Of a DNA stretch of 64,000 nt, positions 33,970-43,220 are shown piece after piece; within the stretch, counting starts at the first letter, position 1; each line of letters opens with the position of its first letter. Made by a program: the position numbers and the translations under genes. The stretch covers positions 2,046,001 through 2,110,000 of the forward strand of contig NC_014963.1 of the NCBI RefSeq assembly GCF_000179915.2, given 5' to 3'. Under the pieces are notes generated by a model. That model saw only the letters and a program-made list of their open reading frames with translations. It did not search any database and had not been told where the DNA came from. Source of the stretch: Terriglobus saanensis SP1PR4 (GTDB lineage: Bacteria; Acidobacteriota; Terriglobia; Terriglobales; Acidobacteriaceae).

Positions 33970-36711
33970 ATGATGAAGATGAGATCGGTGTACGGATTTG
34001 TTGTACCTGCGCTTGCTGTCGCTTTTGTACTGGTTTCCTGGAGTGCGCGAGCGCAGGCACCGACGATTTCACAGAAGATTGCGGATGTCTCCTCACAGTT
34101 TACAACTCCGCCCGACGATGCGCGGGTTCTGATGCGTTGGTGGTGGTTTGGTCCTGCTGTGACGAAGCCTGAGTTGGAGCGCGAGATTCTGGCGATGAAG
34201 GCGGGCGGCTTCGGAGGTTTCGAGATTCAGCCGGTGTATCCATTGGAACCGGATGACTCACAGAAAAACTTTCGGAACCTGCCGTATCTCTCGAATGAAT
34301 TTTTAGATGTCGTTCACTTTGCGGCGCAGAAGGCGCACGAGAACCGCATGCGCGTGGACATGACGTTGGCGAGCGGATGGCCGTATGGCGGCCCCCATGT
34401 TCCGGTAAGCGAAGCAGCTTCGCGGCTGCGTATGGTGGCTATCGATGTGCCAAGCGGAGCGATGGCTTTCGCGTTACCTAATATCGGCAATGGCGAAGCG
34501 ATGCTGGCGGCGTTTGTTGGGGATGGTTCAGCGAAGACGTATGACACTGCGTCGTTGAAGCAGATCGATGTGCATGCTGTCAGTGGACGTGCGGAGATTC
34601 CTTCTTCTCAGCAGAGAAGAGTGGTTTTGTGCTTTGTTGCAAGCCGAACGGGGCAGCAGGTCAAGCGTGCGGCGGTCAATGCTGAGGGTTTTGTGTTGGA
34701 CCACCTTAGCAGCACGGCGGTGCAGAACCATCTGCGGATCGTCGCGGAGCCGCTGTTGAAGGCTTTTGGAGATACGCCGCCTTATTCGGTTTTCAGTGAC
34801 AGCCTCGAGGTCTACAACACCGACTGGACCGATGATTTTCTAATGGAGTTTCAGAAGCGGCGAGGGTATGACCTTACACCGCATCTGCCTCAGCTCTTTG
34901 GAGGGGATGGTGTGGAGGCTGGCGCAGTCCGCCATGACTGGGGTTTGACCATGACGGAGTTGGTCAACGAGCGCTATCTGACGCCAATTAATGATTGGGC
35001 GATTGCGCATCATACGCAGTTCCGTTCGCAGACCTATGGCGATCCGCCCGTTTCTCTGTCGAGTAATCGGCTGGTCGGGTTACCTGAAGGAGAAGGTCCG
35101 CAGTGGCGAAGCTTTTCGTTTACGCGGCTGGCTACGTCGGCGAGCCATCTTTATGGCAGACCTGTCACCTCCGCGGAGACGTGGACCTGGCTGCATTCGC
35201 CCGCCTTTCGAGCTACGCCGCTGGACATGAAGGCCGAGGCCGACCGGATGTTTCTGGAAGGTGTAAATCAATTCGTCGGTCACGGTTGGCCGTATACGCC
35301 GCCGGGGACGCCCGAGCCTGGATGGGCCTTTTACGCGGCGGCGGTCTTCAACGATCACAACCCCTGGTGGGGCGTGATGCCAGACGTTTCAAAATACATG
35401 CAGCGGATGAGCTACCTGTTACGACAGGGCAAACCGGCAAATGACATCGCTGTGCTGCTTCCAAATGATGACGCGTATGCGGAGTTCAAGCCGGGACATG
35501 CCTCTTTATCGGCTGAGATGAAGCAGTATGTGACGCCTGCGCTCACGGAGCAGATTCTGGATGCGGGTTTCAACCTGGATTATGTAGATTCTGAATCGAT
35601 TGACCGAGTGGGCCTGCCGTATCCAGTGCTTGTGTTACCGCATATGAGCAGATTATCCCCGGAGACACTGAAGAAGATCGTTGAGTATGCGAAGAAGGGG
35701 GGGAAGGTCATTGTGGTTGGATCGAAGCCCTCCGAGGCTCCGGGATTTCTTCATGCAGAGCAGGTTTCTGTGGAGGTGAAGGCGTCTACGGAGTCTCTGT
35801 TCGCGCTCGGTGCTGGGGTCCAGTTCGTTGCTGAGGATGCACAGGTTGGAGAGGCGGTACAGAGGGCATTGAAGCCGGACGTACATGTCGCTTCGGATGT
35901 CGCAAATGTGGGATTTGTACATCGCAGGTTGGAGGATGCCGACGTGTACTTCGTGGCAAATACGAGTAATCATGCGGTGCATACCACGGCGAGCTTCCGC
36001 ACGAAGCGAGTCTCTGCGGTATGGTGGGATCCGTTTACAGGAGCAATGTCGAACGCTTCGGCCAGTCCATTGGCTTTGGATCTGGCTCCGTATGAGTCGC
36101 GCGTGCTTGTGTTTCGTGATGGTCCACAGAGCGCTCTTTCGAAGGCAAAGGTTGGAACGAAGACGCAAGTCGCGGATCTGAGCCATGGTTGGCAGGTGCG
36201 ATTCGTTGGGCTCGAACAAACAGAATCAATGGAGACGCTGCACTCGTGGACGGATACGGATGTGACACGCTATTACTCCGGCGAAGCTGTTTATAGCAAA
36301 GACCTCCAGTTAGAAGAGAAGCAACTGAGGGGAACGAACCTGATTCTGGACTTCGGTGAAGGAACGCCAGTCGAGGCTGATCCCAAGATCGCGAGTGGCA
36401 TGCGAGCACTTCTGGAAAGCCCGATACGCGAGGCTGCAGTGGTCATCGTGAACGGAAAGCGCGCCGGATCAGTGTGGCATCCCCCTTATGCACTGGATAT
36501 AACTCCGTTGCTGCACGCTGGAAAGAACATTATTGAAGTGCATGTAGGGAACACGGCGATCAATACGCTTGCGGGACGCAAACTGCCGGATTATCGACTG
36601 CTGAATGCGAGATATGGCGAGCGCTTTGTTCCACAGAATATGGACCATTTGCAGCCGCTGCCTTCGGGCATGCTGGGGCAGGTGCGTTTGATGGGAGAGA
36701 AGATCAAGTGA
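33970..36711 (+). CDS. Alpha-L-rhamnosidase-type glycoside hydrolase, family 106, secreted
   Basis: A 913-residue protein with a signal peptide (about residues 1-29, ending WSARAQ). The start of the mature part, PDDARVLMRWWWFGPAVTK followed by EREILAMKAGGFGGFEIQPV, and the segment FSDSLEVYNTDWTDDFLMEF, RRGYDLTPHLP are characteristic of the GH106 barrel. The C-terminal region has a galactose-binding-like sandwich (about 770-900: VIVNGKRAGSVWHPPYALDI). It should release alpha-L-rhamnose from rhamnogalacturonan backbone ends. The catalytic Glu pair was not assigned with certainty. The next gene starts within its stop codon (GTGA overlap), which indicates coupling to GH28. Confidence 0.85.
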   Translation: MMKMRSVYGFVVPALAVAFVLVSWSARAQAPTISQKIADVSSQFTTPPDDARVLMRWWWFGPAVTKPELEREILAMKAGGFGGFEIQPVYPLEPDDSQKNFRNLPYLSNEFLDVVHFAAQKAHENRMRVDMTLASGWPYGGPHVPVSEAASRLRMVAIDVPSGAMAFALPNIGNGEAMLAAFVGDGSAKTYDTASLKQIDVHAVSGRAEIPSSQQRRVVLCFVASRTGQQVKRAAVNAEGFVLDHLSSTAVQNHLRIVAEPLLKAFGDTPPYSVFSDSLEVYNTDWTDDFLMEFQKRRGYDLTPHLPQLFGGDGVEAGAVRHDWGLTMTELVNERYLTPINDWAIAHHTQFRSQTYGDPPVSLSSNRLVGLPEGEGPQWRSFSFTRLATSASHLYGRPVTSAETWTWLHSPAFRATPLDMKAEADRMFLEGVNQFVGHGWPYTPPGTPEPGWAFYAAAVFNDHNPWWGVMPDVSKYMQRMSYLLRQGKPANDIAVLLPNDDAYAEFKPGHASLSAEMKQYVTPALTEQILDAGFNLDYVDSESIDRVGLPYPVLVLPHMSRLSPETLKKIVEYAKKGGKVIVVGSKPSEAPGFLHAEQVSVEVKASTESLFALGAGVQFVAEDAQVGEAVQRALKPDVHVASDVANVGFVHRRLEDADVYFVANTSNHAVHTTASFRTKRVSAVWWDPFTGAMSNASASPLALDLAPYESRVLVFRDGPQSALSKAKVGTKTQVADLSHGWQVRFVGLEQTESMETLHSWTDTDVTRYYSGEAVYSKDLQLEEKQLRGTNLILDFGEGTPVEADPKIASGMRALLESPIREAAVVIVNGKRAGSVWHPPYALDITPLLHAGKNIIEVHVGNTAINTLAGRKLPDYRLLNARYGERFVPQNMDHLQPLPSGMLGQVRLMGEKIK

Positions 36712-38090
36712 GAGTCATCCGTGCGGTTTCCCAAACTTCTTTCGTTGCGCTCTTGATGGTCGCAAGTTGCAACATGCTCTTCGCCGAGAAGAGCAAAACA
36801 TTTAATGTCACAAACTTCGGAGCAAAGGGAGATGGCATCACGCTGGACTCGCCCGCGATTCAGCGGACGATCGATGCGGCTGCAAAGTCCGGTGGCACCG
36901 TAGTCTTTCGTGCGGGAACGTATCTTAGCGGGTCCATCTTTGTTAAGAGCGGCGTGACCCTGCGTGTGGACAAGGGCGTGACGATTCTCGGGTCGCAAAA
37001 GATTTCGGATTATCCACTGATGCCTACGCGAGTCGCCGGGATTGAGATGACCTGGCCCGCCGCTCTGGTAAACATCTACGAGCAGAAGAATGCCGAGATC
37101 ACAGGCGAAGGAACGATCGACGGTGACGGCAAGGTCTTCTGGGATGGATACTGGTCGTTGCGCAAAGACTATGATACGCGCGGCATTCGATGGGCAGCTG
37201 ACTATGATTCGAAGCGTCCACGATTGATCCAGGTTTTCAACTCGTCTCAGGTGAAACTGAGCGGTCTGATGTTGCGCCGCTCAGGATTCTGGACGGTGCA
37301 TATCTGTTACTCACATGATGTAACCCTGGATGGCCTGACGATCCGCAACAACGAAGGGGGACGTGGGCCAAGCACGGACGGCATCGATATCGATTCATCG
37401 AAGAAGGTGCTGGTGCAGCATGCGGATATTGCCGTGAACGACGATGCGCTCTGTCTCAAGGCCGGACGCGACTCGGATGGTCTGCGGGTAAATCGTCCGA
37501 CCGAGGACATCGTATTGCGCGATTCCGTCATTCGCGATGGTGCAGCAGGTGTGACGATTGGCAGCGAGACCTCGGGCGGCTTTCGCAACATCGAGGCATA
37601 TGGCTTGACCGTGTTGAAACAGGTGCCTGTGGGTATTCTCTTTAAGTCCGCACGAACGCGTGGAGGATGGGGCGAGAACCTGCGCTTTCATGACATTACG
37701 ATGACCGATGTACCGGTTGTGCTACGCGTAAACATGAACTGGAATCCGAGCTATAGCTACGCGCATATTCCAGAGACGATTAAGGACTATCCGCCTTACT
37801 GGACGGTGCTTTCTACCGAGGTGCCTGCGGAGAAGGGCATTGCGCGTTTTCGGGATGTTCATATCTGGAATATCAAGGCGACAGGAGCTAAGACTGCATT
37901 TGAAGTCAGTGCTTATCCACAGGTGCCTCTGGATCGTTTTGTACTGGACCATCTACAGATCGCGGCGCAGACAGCGGGGCATATCTCCAATGCGCATGAT
38001 TGGAAGTTCTCCGATCTTTCGATGGTCATTGCGGACGGCAGCGTGGTGAAGCTGACGGACGATGTGAATGTGATGGGGCTTCCGCAGTAG
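36708..38090 (+). CDS. Glycoside hydrolase family 28 (polygalacturonase/rhamnogalacturonase-type), secreted
   Basis: A 460-residue right-handed beta-helix enzyme with a signal peptide (about residues 1-26). The start is GTG at 36708, overlapping the GH106 stop by 4 nt. GH28 motifs: FNVTNFGAKGDG, then STDGIDIDSS with Asp224, NDDALCLKAG with Asp245 and Asp246, GVTIGSETSGG in place of the endo-type GHG motif, and LFKSARTRGGWGEN in place of RIK. The GSE variant is common in exo-acting and rhamnogalacturonan-type bacterial GH28 proteins. It cleaves the galacturonan or rhamnogalacturonan backbone. GH105 follows 16 nt downstream. Confidence 0.9.
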   Translation: MRVIRAVSQTSFVALLMVASCNMLFAEKSKTFNVTNFGAKGDGITLDSPAIQRTIDAAAKSGGTVVFRAGTYLSGSIFVKSGVTLRVDKGVTILGSQKISDYPLMPTRVAGIEMTWPAALVNIYEQKNAEITGEGTIDGDGKVFWDGYWSLRKDYDTRGIRWAADYDSKRPRLIQVFNSSQVKLSGLMLRRSGFWTVHICYSHDVTLDGLTIRNNEGGRGPSTDGIDIDSSKKVLVQHADIAVNDDALCLKAGRDSDGLRVNRPTEDIVLRDSVIRDGAAGVTIGSETSGGFRNIEAYGLTVLKQVPVGILFKSARTRGGWGENLRFHDITMTDVPVVLRVNMNWNPSYSYAHIPETIKDYPPYWTVLSTEVPAEKGIARFRDVHIWNIKATGAKTAFEVSAYPQVPLDRFVLDHLQIAAQTAGHISNAHDWKFSDLSMVIADGSVVKLTDDVNVMGLPQ

Positions 38091-38106
38091 AAGGTTGAGG
38101 ATTTTG

Positions 38107-39309
38107 ATGAAGACGAAGATCTATTCCGCGATTGGCATCTCCGTCCTATTGAGCGGGACGCTGCATACACAACAGAACTTTCCTCAGCCCACACCGGCGC
38201 AGCAGGCGATTGTAAACAAGGACAACTCGCGTCACTTCGGCGATTCGCCTGCAGACGGTGGGCCTATAGCGACGGATCTCTCAGCTGCTTTGAAGCCTGC
38301 GGATATAGACAAGGTCGTGCGCAAGGTTGCCGACTGGGAGCTCGCCCGATCGCAAGCTTACTTCGATCGCATCTGGACATGGAGCGTTTTGTATAGCGGA
38401 TTCATTGCGGCCTCCGATGCGACGGGGGATGCAAAGTATCGCGATGCGATGATGGCGATGGGAAAGCAGTTCGACTGGAAGCTGCGCAACCATCTTCCCA
38501 ATGCGGACGATCAGAGCGTGGCGCAGACGTATGCGGAGCTCTTTCTGAAAGAGCATGATCTAGCGATGATCCAGCCGACGAAAGATGAGATTGAGCCGCT
38601 GATCGCGATGAAGACTCTGAAGCCGGGCGATGATCGTCTGCCGTGGTGGTGGTGCGATGCGCTCTTCATGGGCCCCCCGATGTGGGCGCGGATGTATGAA
38701 GCCACGGGAGACAAGCGGTACATCACTTATCTTGACGAGCAGTGGCAGAAGACCTCGGATCTGCTCTATGACAAGCAGGAACATCTCTACTTTCGCGACG
38801 CGTCTTATTTGAGCAAAACCGAGGCGAACGGCAAGAAGATGTTCTGGTCGCGGGGCAATGGATGGGTGATGGGGGGGATCGTGCGAACGCTTGAGTATCT
38901 CCCGAAGGACGATGCTCGGCGCGGCTTTTACGTCACGCAGTTGCAAGAGATGGCTGCACGTGTGAAGGATCTACAGGGAACAGATGGATTGTGGCACGCT
39001 GGTTTGCTCGATCCAAAGGACTACCCCCTACCGGAGGTTTCCGGATCGGCGTTGTTTACTTATGCGATTGCATGGGGGATCAATCACCATGTGCTGGATG
39101 CGAAGGTCTATCGGCCTGTCGTGGAGAAAGCCTGGAAGGGAATGCTTCAGCACGTGTACGCCGACGGACGATTGGGATGCATTCAGCAGACGGGTGCCGA
39201 GCCTGCATTCTATGTGCCCGCAGCGAGTTACAACTATGGCGTAGGCGCGTTCCTGTTGGCCGGTTCGGAAGTTAAGGCGATGACGAAGGCGCACAAGCGC
39301 GAAAAGTAG
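38107..39309 (+). CDS. Unsaturated rhamnogalacturonyl hydrolase, glycoside hydrolase family 105
   Basis: A 400-residue alpha/alpha-barrel enzyme with a short export signal (residues 1-21). The ATG at 38107 has GAGG 6 nt upstream; an in-frame TTG at 38095 is less likely. Family motifs: WSVLYSGFIAASDATGD, LPWWWCDALFMGPPMWARM with the likely catalytic Asp184, WSRGNGWVMGGIVRTLEYLP and a C-terminal YGVGAFLLAGSE. It removes the unsaturated uronate that PL22 or other lyases leave. It is a close paralog of the truncated gene at the window start, which lies in the uronate-catabolism operon. CE12 starts 7 nt after its stop. Confidence 0.93.
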   Translation: MKTKIYSAIGISVLLSGTLHTQQNFPQPTPAQQAIVNKDNSRHFGDSPADGGPIATDLSAALKPADIDKVVRKVADWELARSQAYFDRIWTWSVLYSGFIAASDATGDAKYRDAMMAMGKQFDWKLRNHLPNADDQSVAQTYAELFLKEHDLAMIQPTKDEIEPLIAMKTLKPGDDRLPWWWCDALFMGPPMWARMYEATGDKRYITYLDEQWQKTSDLLYDKQEHLYFRDASYLSKTEANGKKMFWSRGNGWVMGGIVRTLEYLPKDDARRGFYVTQLQEMAARVKDLQGTDGLWHAGLLDPKDYPLPEVSGSALFTYAIAWGINHHVLDAKVYRPVVEKAWKGMLQHVYADGRLGCIQQTGAEPAFYVPAASYNYGVGAFLLAGSEVKAMTKAHKREK

Positions 39310-39316
39310 GAGATCC

Positions 39317-40201
39317 ATGACCAAGGCAAGTCGAGTACTGCTGCTCTGCGGATGCATCACGGCGATGGCGTTCCAAGCACAGGTTCAGGACCAGGTGCCA
39401 AGTCCCACGGATCCTGCAGTCCATGCGAAGCTGAATTTGCCGAAGCCTGCGAATCCCGCTCTGCGGACGTTGTTCCTTGTTGGCGACTCCACTGTGCGCA
39501 ATGGACATGGCGATGGCGCGGGAGGGCAGTGGGGTTGGGGAGAACCGTTGGTCGCTTACTTTGACACGTCGAAGATCAACGTGGTTAACCGCGCTATCGG
39601 TGGCCGCAGTAGTCGGACCTATATTACCGAAGGGCACTGGGACGATACGTTGGCCTTGATGAAGAAAGGCGACATCGTCATCCTGCAGTTTGGCCACAAC
39701 GATGGTGGACCGCTCGACGATATTGCGCGAGCGCGCGGATCGTTGCAGGGCGTGGGCGATGACACAAAAGAGATTGAAAATCCGATTCTGAAGAAGCATG
39801 AGATCGTACACAGCTTCGGCTGGTACATGACGAAGTATGTCCAGGATACAAAGGCCAAGGGCGCGACGCCGATTGTCTGCTCGCCTATTCCGCGCAAGAT
39901 CTGGAAGGATGGCAAAGTAGTGCGCAACGCCGAGAATTACGGTGGATGGGCAGAGCAGGTCGCGGTGAAAGAACATGTAGGCTTTATCGATTTGGATGAG
40001 ATCATCGGTCGACGCTATGACGCGATGGGTGAGGCCAGCGTGGAGCCTCTCTTTGCCGATCCGCACACACATACCAGCATGGCGGGCGCGGAGATCAATG
40101 CGGAGAGTGTGGTGGCCGGGTTGAAGGCCTTAAAGAAAGATCCCCTGGCGAAGGACTTCTCTGCCAAGGGATCATCAGTGCATGCTTACCGCGCGAAGTA
40201 G
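39317..40201 (+). CDS. Rhamnogalacturonan acetylesterase-type SGNH hydrolase (CE12)
   Basis: A 294-residue exported esterase (hydrophobic N-terminus, about residues 1-20). SGNH blocks: FLVGDSTVRNG with Ser58, NRAIGGRSSRTY with the oxyanion Gly, LQFGHNDGG with Asn, and ADPHTHTSMAGAEINA with the Asp/His pair at 248-252. It removes acetyl groups from galacturonic acid in rhamnogalacturonan, exposing the backbone to GH28, PL22 and GH105. AGGAG of its ribosome binding site overlaps the GH105 stop. Its stop codon abuts the stop of the convergent PL22 gene with no base in between. Confidence 0.88.
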   Translation: MTKASRVLLLCGCITAMAFQAQVQDQVPSPTDPAVHAKLNLPKPANPALRTLFLVGDSTVRNGHGDGAGGQWGWGEPLVAYFDTSKINVVNRAIGGRSSRTYITEGHWDDTLALMKKGDIVILQFGHNDGGPLDDIARARGSLQGVGDDTKEIENPILKKHEIVHSFGWYMTKYVQDTKAKGATPIVCSPIPRKIWKDGKVVRNAENYGGWAEQVAVKEHVGFIDLDEIIGRRYDAMGEASVEPLFADPHTHTSMAGAEINAESVVAGLKALKKDPLAKDFSAKGSSVHAYRAK

Positions 40202-41506
40202 TTACTTCACGGCTTTTTCTATTTCAACACCGAAGACGTACGTCGGTCCAAACATATTGGAACGGAATATGACCATCTTCTGATCGGGTGAGAAGCTTAC
40301 GTTCGGTTCCAGTTTGTAGTTATGTTTGGACATGTTAACCAGCTTTTCGGCGTGGAAGACACCGGGAGAGATAAAGTCCTTGTCGGCGAGGCCGATGTTC
40401 TTCAGCTTCTCGGGGTGAAAGAGGTAGATCCATTCACCGTCAGGCGCCTTGGCGACCTGTCCCGGATCTCCGCCGTCGCCAGTGAACAAGGTTGCGTCGC
40501 GGTTGACATTGAAGTGGATCGACCATTCGTTGCGGTCCATGTGATACCAGGTTCGCTCTTCGGTGGTGTGATCGATGGTGGCGAGAAAGAAATCCTGTCC
40601 CTTCGGAGTTTGCAGGTCATAGTAGATGTTGCCGTCCGCACCCCAGAACTCGTGCCCTGCGATCTCCATCGCCATGTGCCGTTGGTGCATCAGCTTGTTC
40701 GCTGTACCGTCGGTGCGGATGGTCCAGATACGGTCGACGGCCTGCCATGGACCCTCATGGCAGTACATCAGAAGCGTAGGATCGGTTGGCGAGAAGAGCA
40801 TGTGGCCGATCCAATCGGTGCTATGGAAGAGCGGCTTCACCGCACCGTTGCTGAGGTCCATGGTGTAAACAACGAGAGGAATGCGTGCAGCCAGACGCCG
40901 CACCATCATCTCGCCTTTATTGGGGGCCTGATCGAGCGCGTGCATCTGCTCTACCTTAGTAGGAGGCTTGCGCGGACCGCCAGGACCGTTGTTGCCGAAC
41001 TGTTCTTTAGGGGCTTCCACTTCGTCGTAAGTTCCCGCGGCCTGCGTCTCGTCGGCATTGATGGTGGCGATGCTGCCGCGCGGCGGAACTGTTCCCAGCT
41101 TGCGTGTTACACCGGTGTCGAAGTTCGTGACATACAGTGCGTGGTCTTCCGGCTTGATGTAAAAGACGCTGGGCGTCTTGTGGCCTGCCATAATGACGCG
41201 GATACTTCCGGTGACAACCGAGCGCGTCTTCAGCGTCTTGAGATCGATCACAGAGACACCGTCCGGCGTCGTGTAGATCATCTCGTGGCCGTCAGGGCTG
41301 TAACCGTTCACGTTGAAGTACATACTGGCAGAACCAGGTTCATCTGTGAGTCGAGTTACGCGGTGGCCTGTGTCAGGATCGATCCAAGACTTCGGCGGAT
41401 TTTTTACGTCGTGATAGGTCTGAGCGGAGAGGTTAAAGACAAAAGCGCAGCCGAGAAGCGAAAGCGCAGCGGCGAATCGAAGCTGAGTGAGAGAAGCGGT
41501 TCGCAT
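40202..41506 (-). CDS. Oligogalacturonate lyase-type protein (PL22), exported
   Basis: A 434-residue seven-bladed propeller. The ATG at 41506 has AAGGAG 4 nt upstream and opens a signal peptide (RFAAALSLLGCAFVFNLSAQ); the longer open frame is rejected. Family traits: WIDPDTGHRVTRLTDEPG, YFNVNGYSPDGHEMIYTTPDG, AGHEFWGADGNIYYD with the conserved His, EWSIHFNVNRDATLFTGDGG and FSPDQKMVIFRSNMFGPTYV. PL22 enzymes split short oligogalacturonides to unsaturated monomers, which feed GH105 and KduI. Export is unusual for Ogl, which is cytoplasmic in enterobacteria, but is common in this kind of locus. TolB-like propellers are the alternative family. Confidence 0.82.
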   Translation of the reverse strand: MRTASLTQLRFAAALSLLGCAFVFNLSAQTYHDVKNPPKSWIDPDTGHRVTRLTDEPGSASMYFNVNGYSPDGHEMIYTTPDGVSVIDLKTLKTRSVVTGSIRVIMAGHKTPSVFYIKPEDHALYVTNFDTGVTRKLGTVPPRGSIATINADETQAAGTYDEVEAPKEQFGNNGPGGPRKPPTKVEQMHALDQAPNKGEMMVRRLAARIPLVVYTMDLSNGAVKPLFHSTDWIGHMLFSPTDPTLLMYCHEGPWQAVDRIWTIRTDGTANKLMHQRHMAMEIAGHEFWGADGNIYYDLQTPKGQDFFLATIDHTTEERTWYHMDRNEWSIHFNVNRDATLFTGDGGDPGQVAKAPDGEWIYLFHPEKLKNIGLADKDFISPGVFHAEKLVNMSKHNYKLEPNVSFSPDQKMVIFRSNMFGPTYVFGVEIEKAVK

Positions 41507-41705
41507 GAAACTCCTTGAGCTTATGGAGACGCTAACTTCCTCTCGAAAGACGCGGAAAAGATCCATAAAAGCGCACCTAAGCATAACCTACCGAAGTAAG
41601 AGATTTCTCAACACCGGCGCGGTGAAAGGCTATCTCGTACTCAAATTTCCAGTGGGGAATTTTGCCCCTAAATGGAGCATCTGGAATATGAAATGGGAGG
41701 CAGCG

Positions 41706-43040
41706 CTAGCGCCCATAGGGAGTCTCCGTAGAGACGAGCGGACTCTGCGGTAAAGAGAATGCCGAGAGGGAATCGGGATGTGTGGGAGTAAAGTTTTCCA
41801 TGCCTTTGCGAAGGTATGCGGCGAGTGGATTTTTCTGGTCACGCAGGCTCTGAACAATGCAGCGCGCAAGTTCATACGCGCCGTAGGAGTTGAAGTGCGT
41901 ATCGTCCTTCAACTCTTCCGTTTGTCCGGGAAACGTGTTGGCTGGGTAATGAACGAAGGCGTGGAGTGTACCGGCGTCTCCCAAAGCCTCATATAGCGTC
42001 TTGCTCATGGCATTCAGATCGACGAGAGCAGCGTGTTCTTCGGCGGCGACTTCGCGGGCGGTCGCCGGATAGTCACCAAGCGTCTGCGTGATATGTCCTG
42101 CTGCATCGAAGGTGCGACGATTCATAGACGTGACGAGAATGGGGGTGGCCCCGTGAGCGCGTGCCTGGGTGATGTAGCTCTTGAGAAGGTCTTTGTATTC
42201 TGTTGCGGCGGGAACGTACCCTTTGCCTGGCTTCTGATCGTTGTGCGCAAACTGGACGAACAAATAGTCGCCTGGTTGGATCGTGGACATGATCTTCGCA
42301 AGGCGACGTTCGCCAACAAAGCTGCGGATGGTTTCGCCTGACTCAGCATGGTTTGCGATGGAGATAGCGGGGCTAAAGAAGAGGGGAAGCATCTGTCCCC
42401 ATGCGGCCCACGGTTCTTTATCCTGATCCACGACGGTGGAGTCACCTGCAAGATAGATGGTTGGGACTTTGCTCACTGGCTCAATCGTGATGGAGCGCAC
42501 CGAGGGATGATCACCGTTAAACTCCAGAGTCAGTTTGTTGTCCCAATCCAGAGCGCCGATCTCGCGCGGCTTCAGCTTGACTTGCTCCGCTGTTGTGCTT
42601 TCCGAATGGATCGTCGATGTCCTCACGTTCACGATGAAAGTTTCAGTGTGCGATCCGCTTGCAGGGATTGGTTGGTTCATCAGGAGAAGGCGGCGTGACT
42701 CGGCTCGAACGGTCATTGTGGCAGGAGCGTCGCCGCCGAGGACCAACGTGACGCGGTAGTTGCCGTCTGGCCCGGAGGCAGAAAAGAAGAAGGGCTTATC
42801 GCTGGCGCAGGAGCCGTTACTGAAGCTGGATGGGGCCGTATGGAGGTCGAACCCATCCGCATCTGTGGTAAAGAGGCTGGAGGCCGAGAGTTGCACGACG
42901 CCTGCCTTAGGCTTGCCACTGCTGCAGGTGTACCGCGAAATCTTTTGTGCCGGAGCTAGGATGGGTAGAAGAAAAGTAAATGCGACGGCGCATGAGAAGA
43001 ACGAAAGATATCGGCGAGAAAGATTCCGAAAACGATTCAT
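41706..43040 (-). CDS. Second rhamnogalacturonan acetylesterase-type protein (CE12) with N-terminal accessory domain
   Basis: A 444-residue exported protein: signal peptide about residues 1-31 (FFSCAVAFTFLLPILAPAQ), then an N-terminal beta-sandwich (about 32-185; carbohydrate-binding-like, TVRAESRRLLLMNQP), then the SGNH esterase domain (about 190-440). Catalytic blocks: IYLAGDSTVVDQDKEPWAAW with the nucleophilic Ser, HAESGETIRSF with Gly, VQFAHNDQKPG with Asn, and LKDDTHFNSYGAYELA with the Asp-x-x-His pair. It differs in architecture from the single-domain CE12 at 39317, so the two may deacetylate different positions. It lies 199 nt upstream of the PL22 gene on the same strand. Confidence 0.88.
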   Translation of the reverse strand: MNRFRNLSRRYLSFFSCAVAFTFLLPILAPAQKISRYTCSSGKPKAGVVQLSASSLFTTDADGFDLHTAPSSFSNGSCASDKPFFFSASGPDGNYRVTLVLGGDAPATMTVRAESRRLLLMNQPIPASGSHTETFIVNVRTSTIHSESTTAEQVKLKPREIGALDWDNKLTLEFNGDHPSVRSITIEPVSKVPTIYLAGDSTVVDQDKEPWAAWGQMLPLFFSPAISIANHAESGETIRSFVGERRLAKIMSTIQPGDYLFVQFAHNDQKPGKGYVPAATEYKDLLKSYITQARAHGATPILVTSMNRRTFDAAGHITQTLGDYPATAREVAAEEHAALVDLNAMSKTLYEALGDAGTLHAFVHYPANTFPGQTEELKDDTHFNSYGAYELARCIVQSLRDQKNPLAAYLRKGMENFTPTHPDSLSAFSLPQSPLVSTETPYGR

Positions 43041-43220
43041 TGTGGCGAGCTTCCTTTGTAATCCGGCGCTAAAAAGCTGGCTCTACTAGACAGCTGGAGA
43101 CTCTCATCATAGGTCACTGCGGCCCTTCATGTCGGTGAAAGAAGTCATCCGTCCGATGCCTTGGTTTTTTCGTTTGAGAAAGAATTTCTCATAGGCATAA
43201 TCCCCGGAGGAGATTTTTCC

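Noticed and set aside
40322-41518. 398-codon plus-strand open frame antisense to the PL22 gene
   Set aside because: The PL22 reading on the other strand has a signal peptide, ribosome binding site and family motifs; the plus reading has none.
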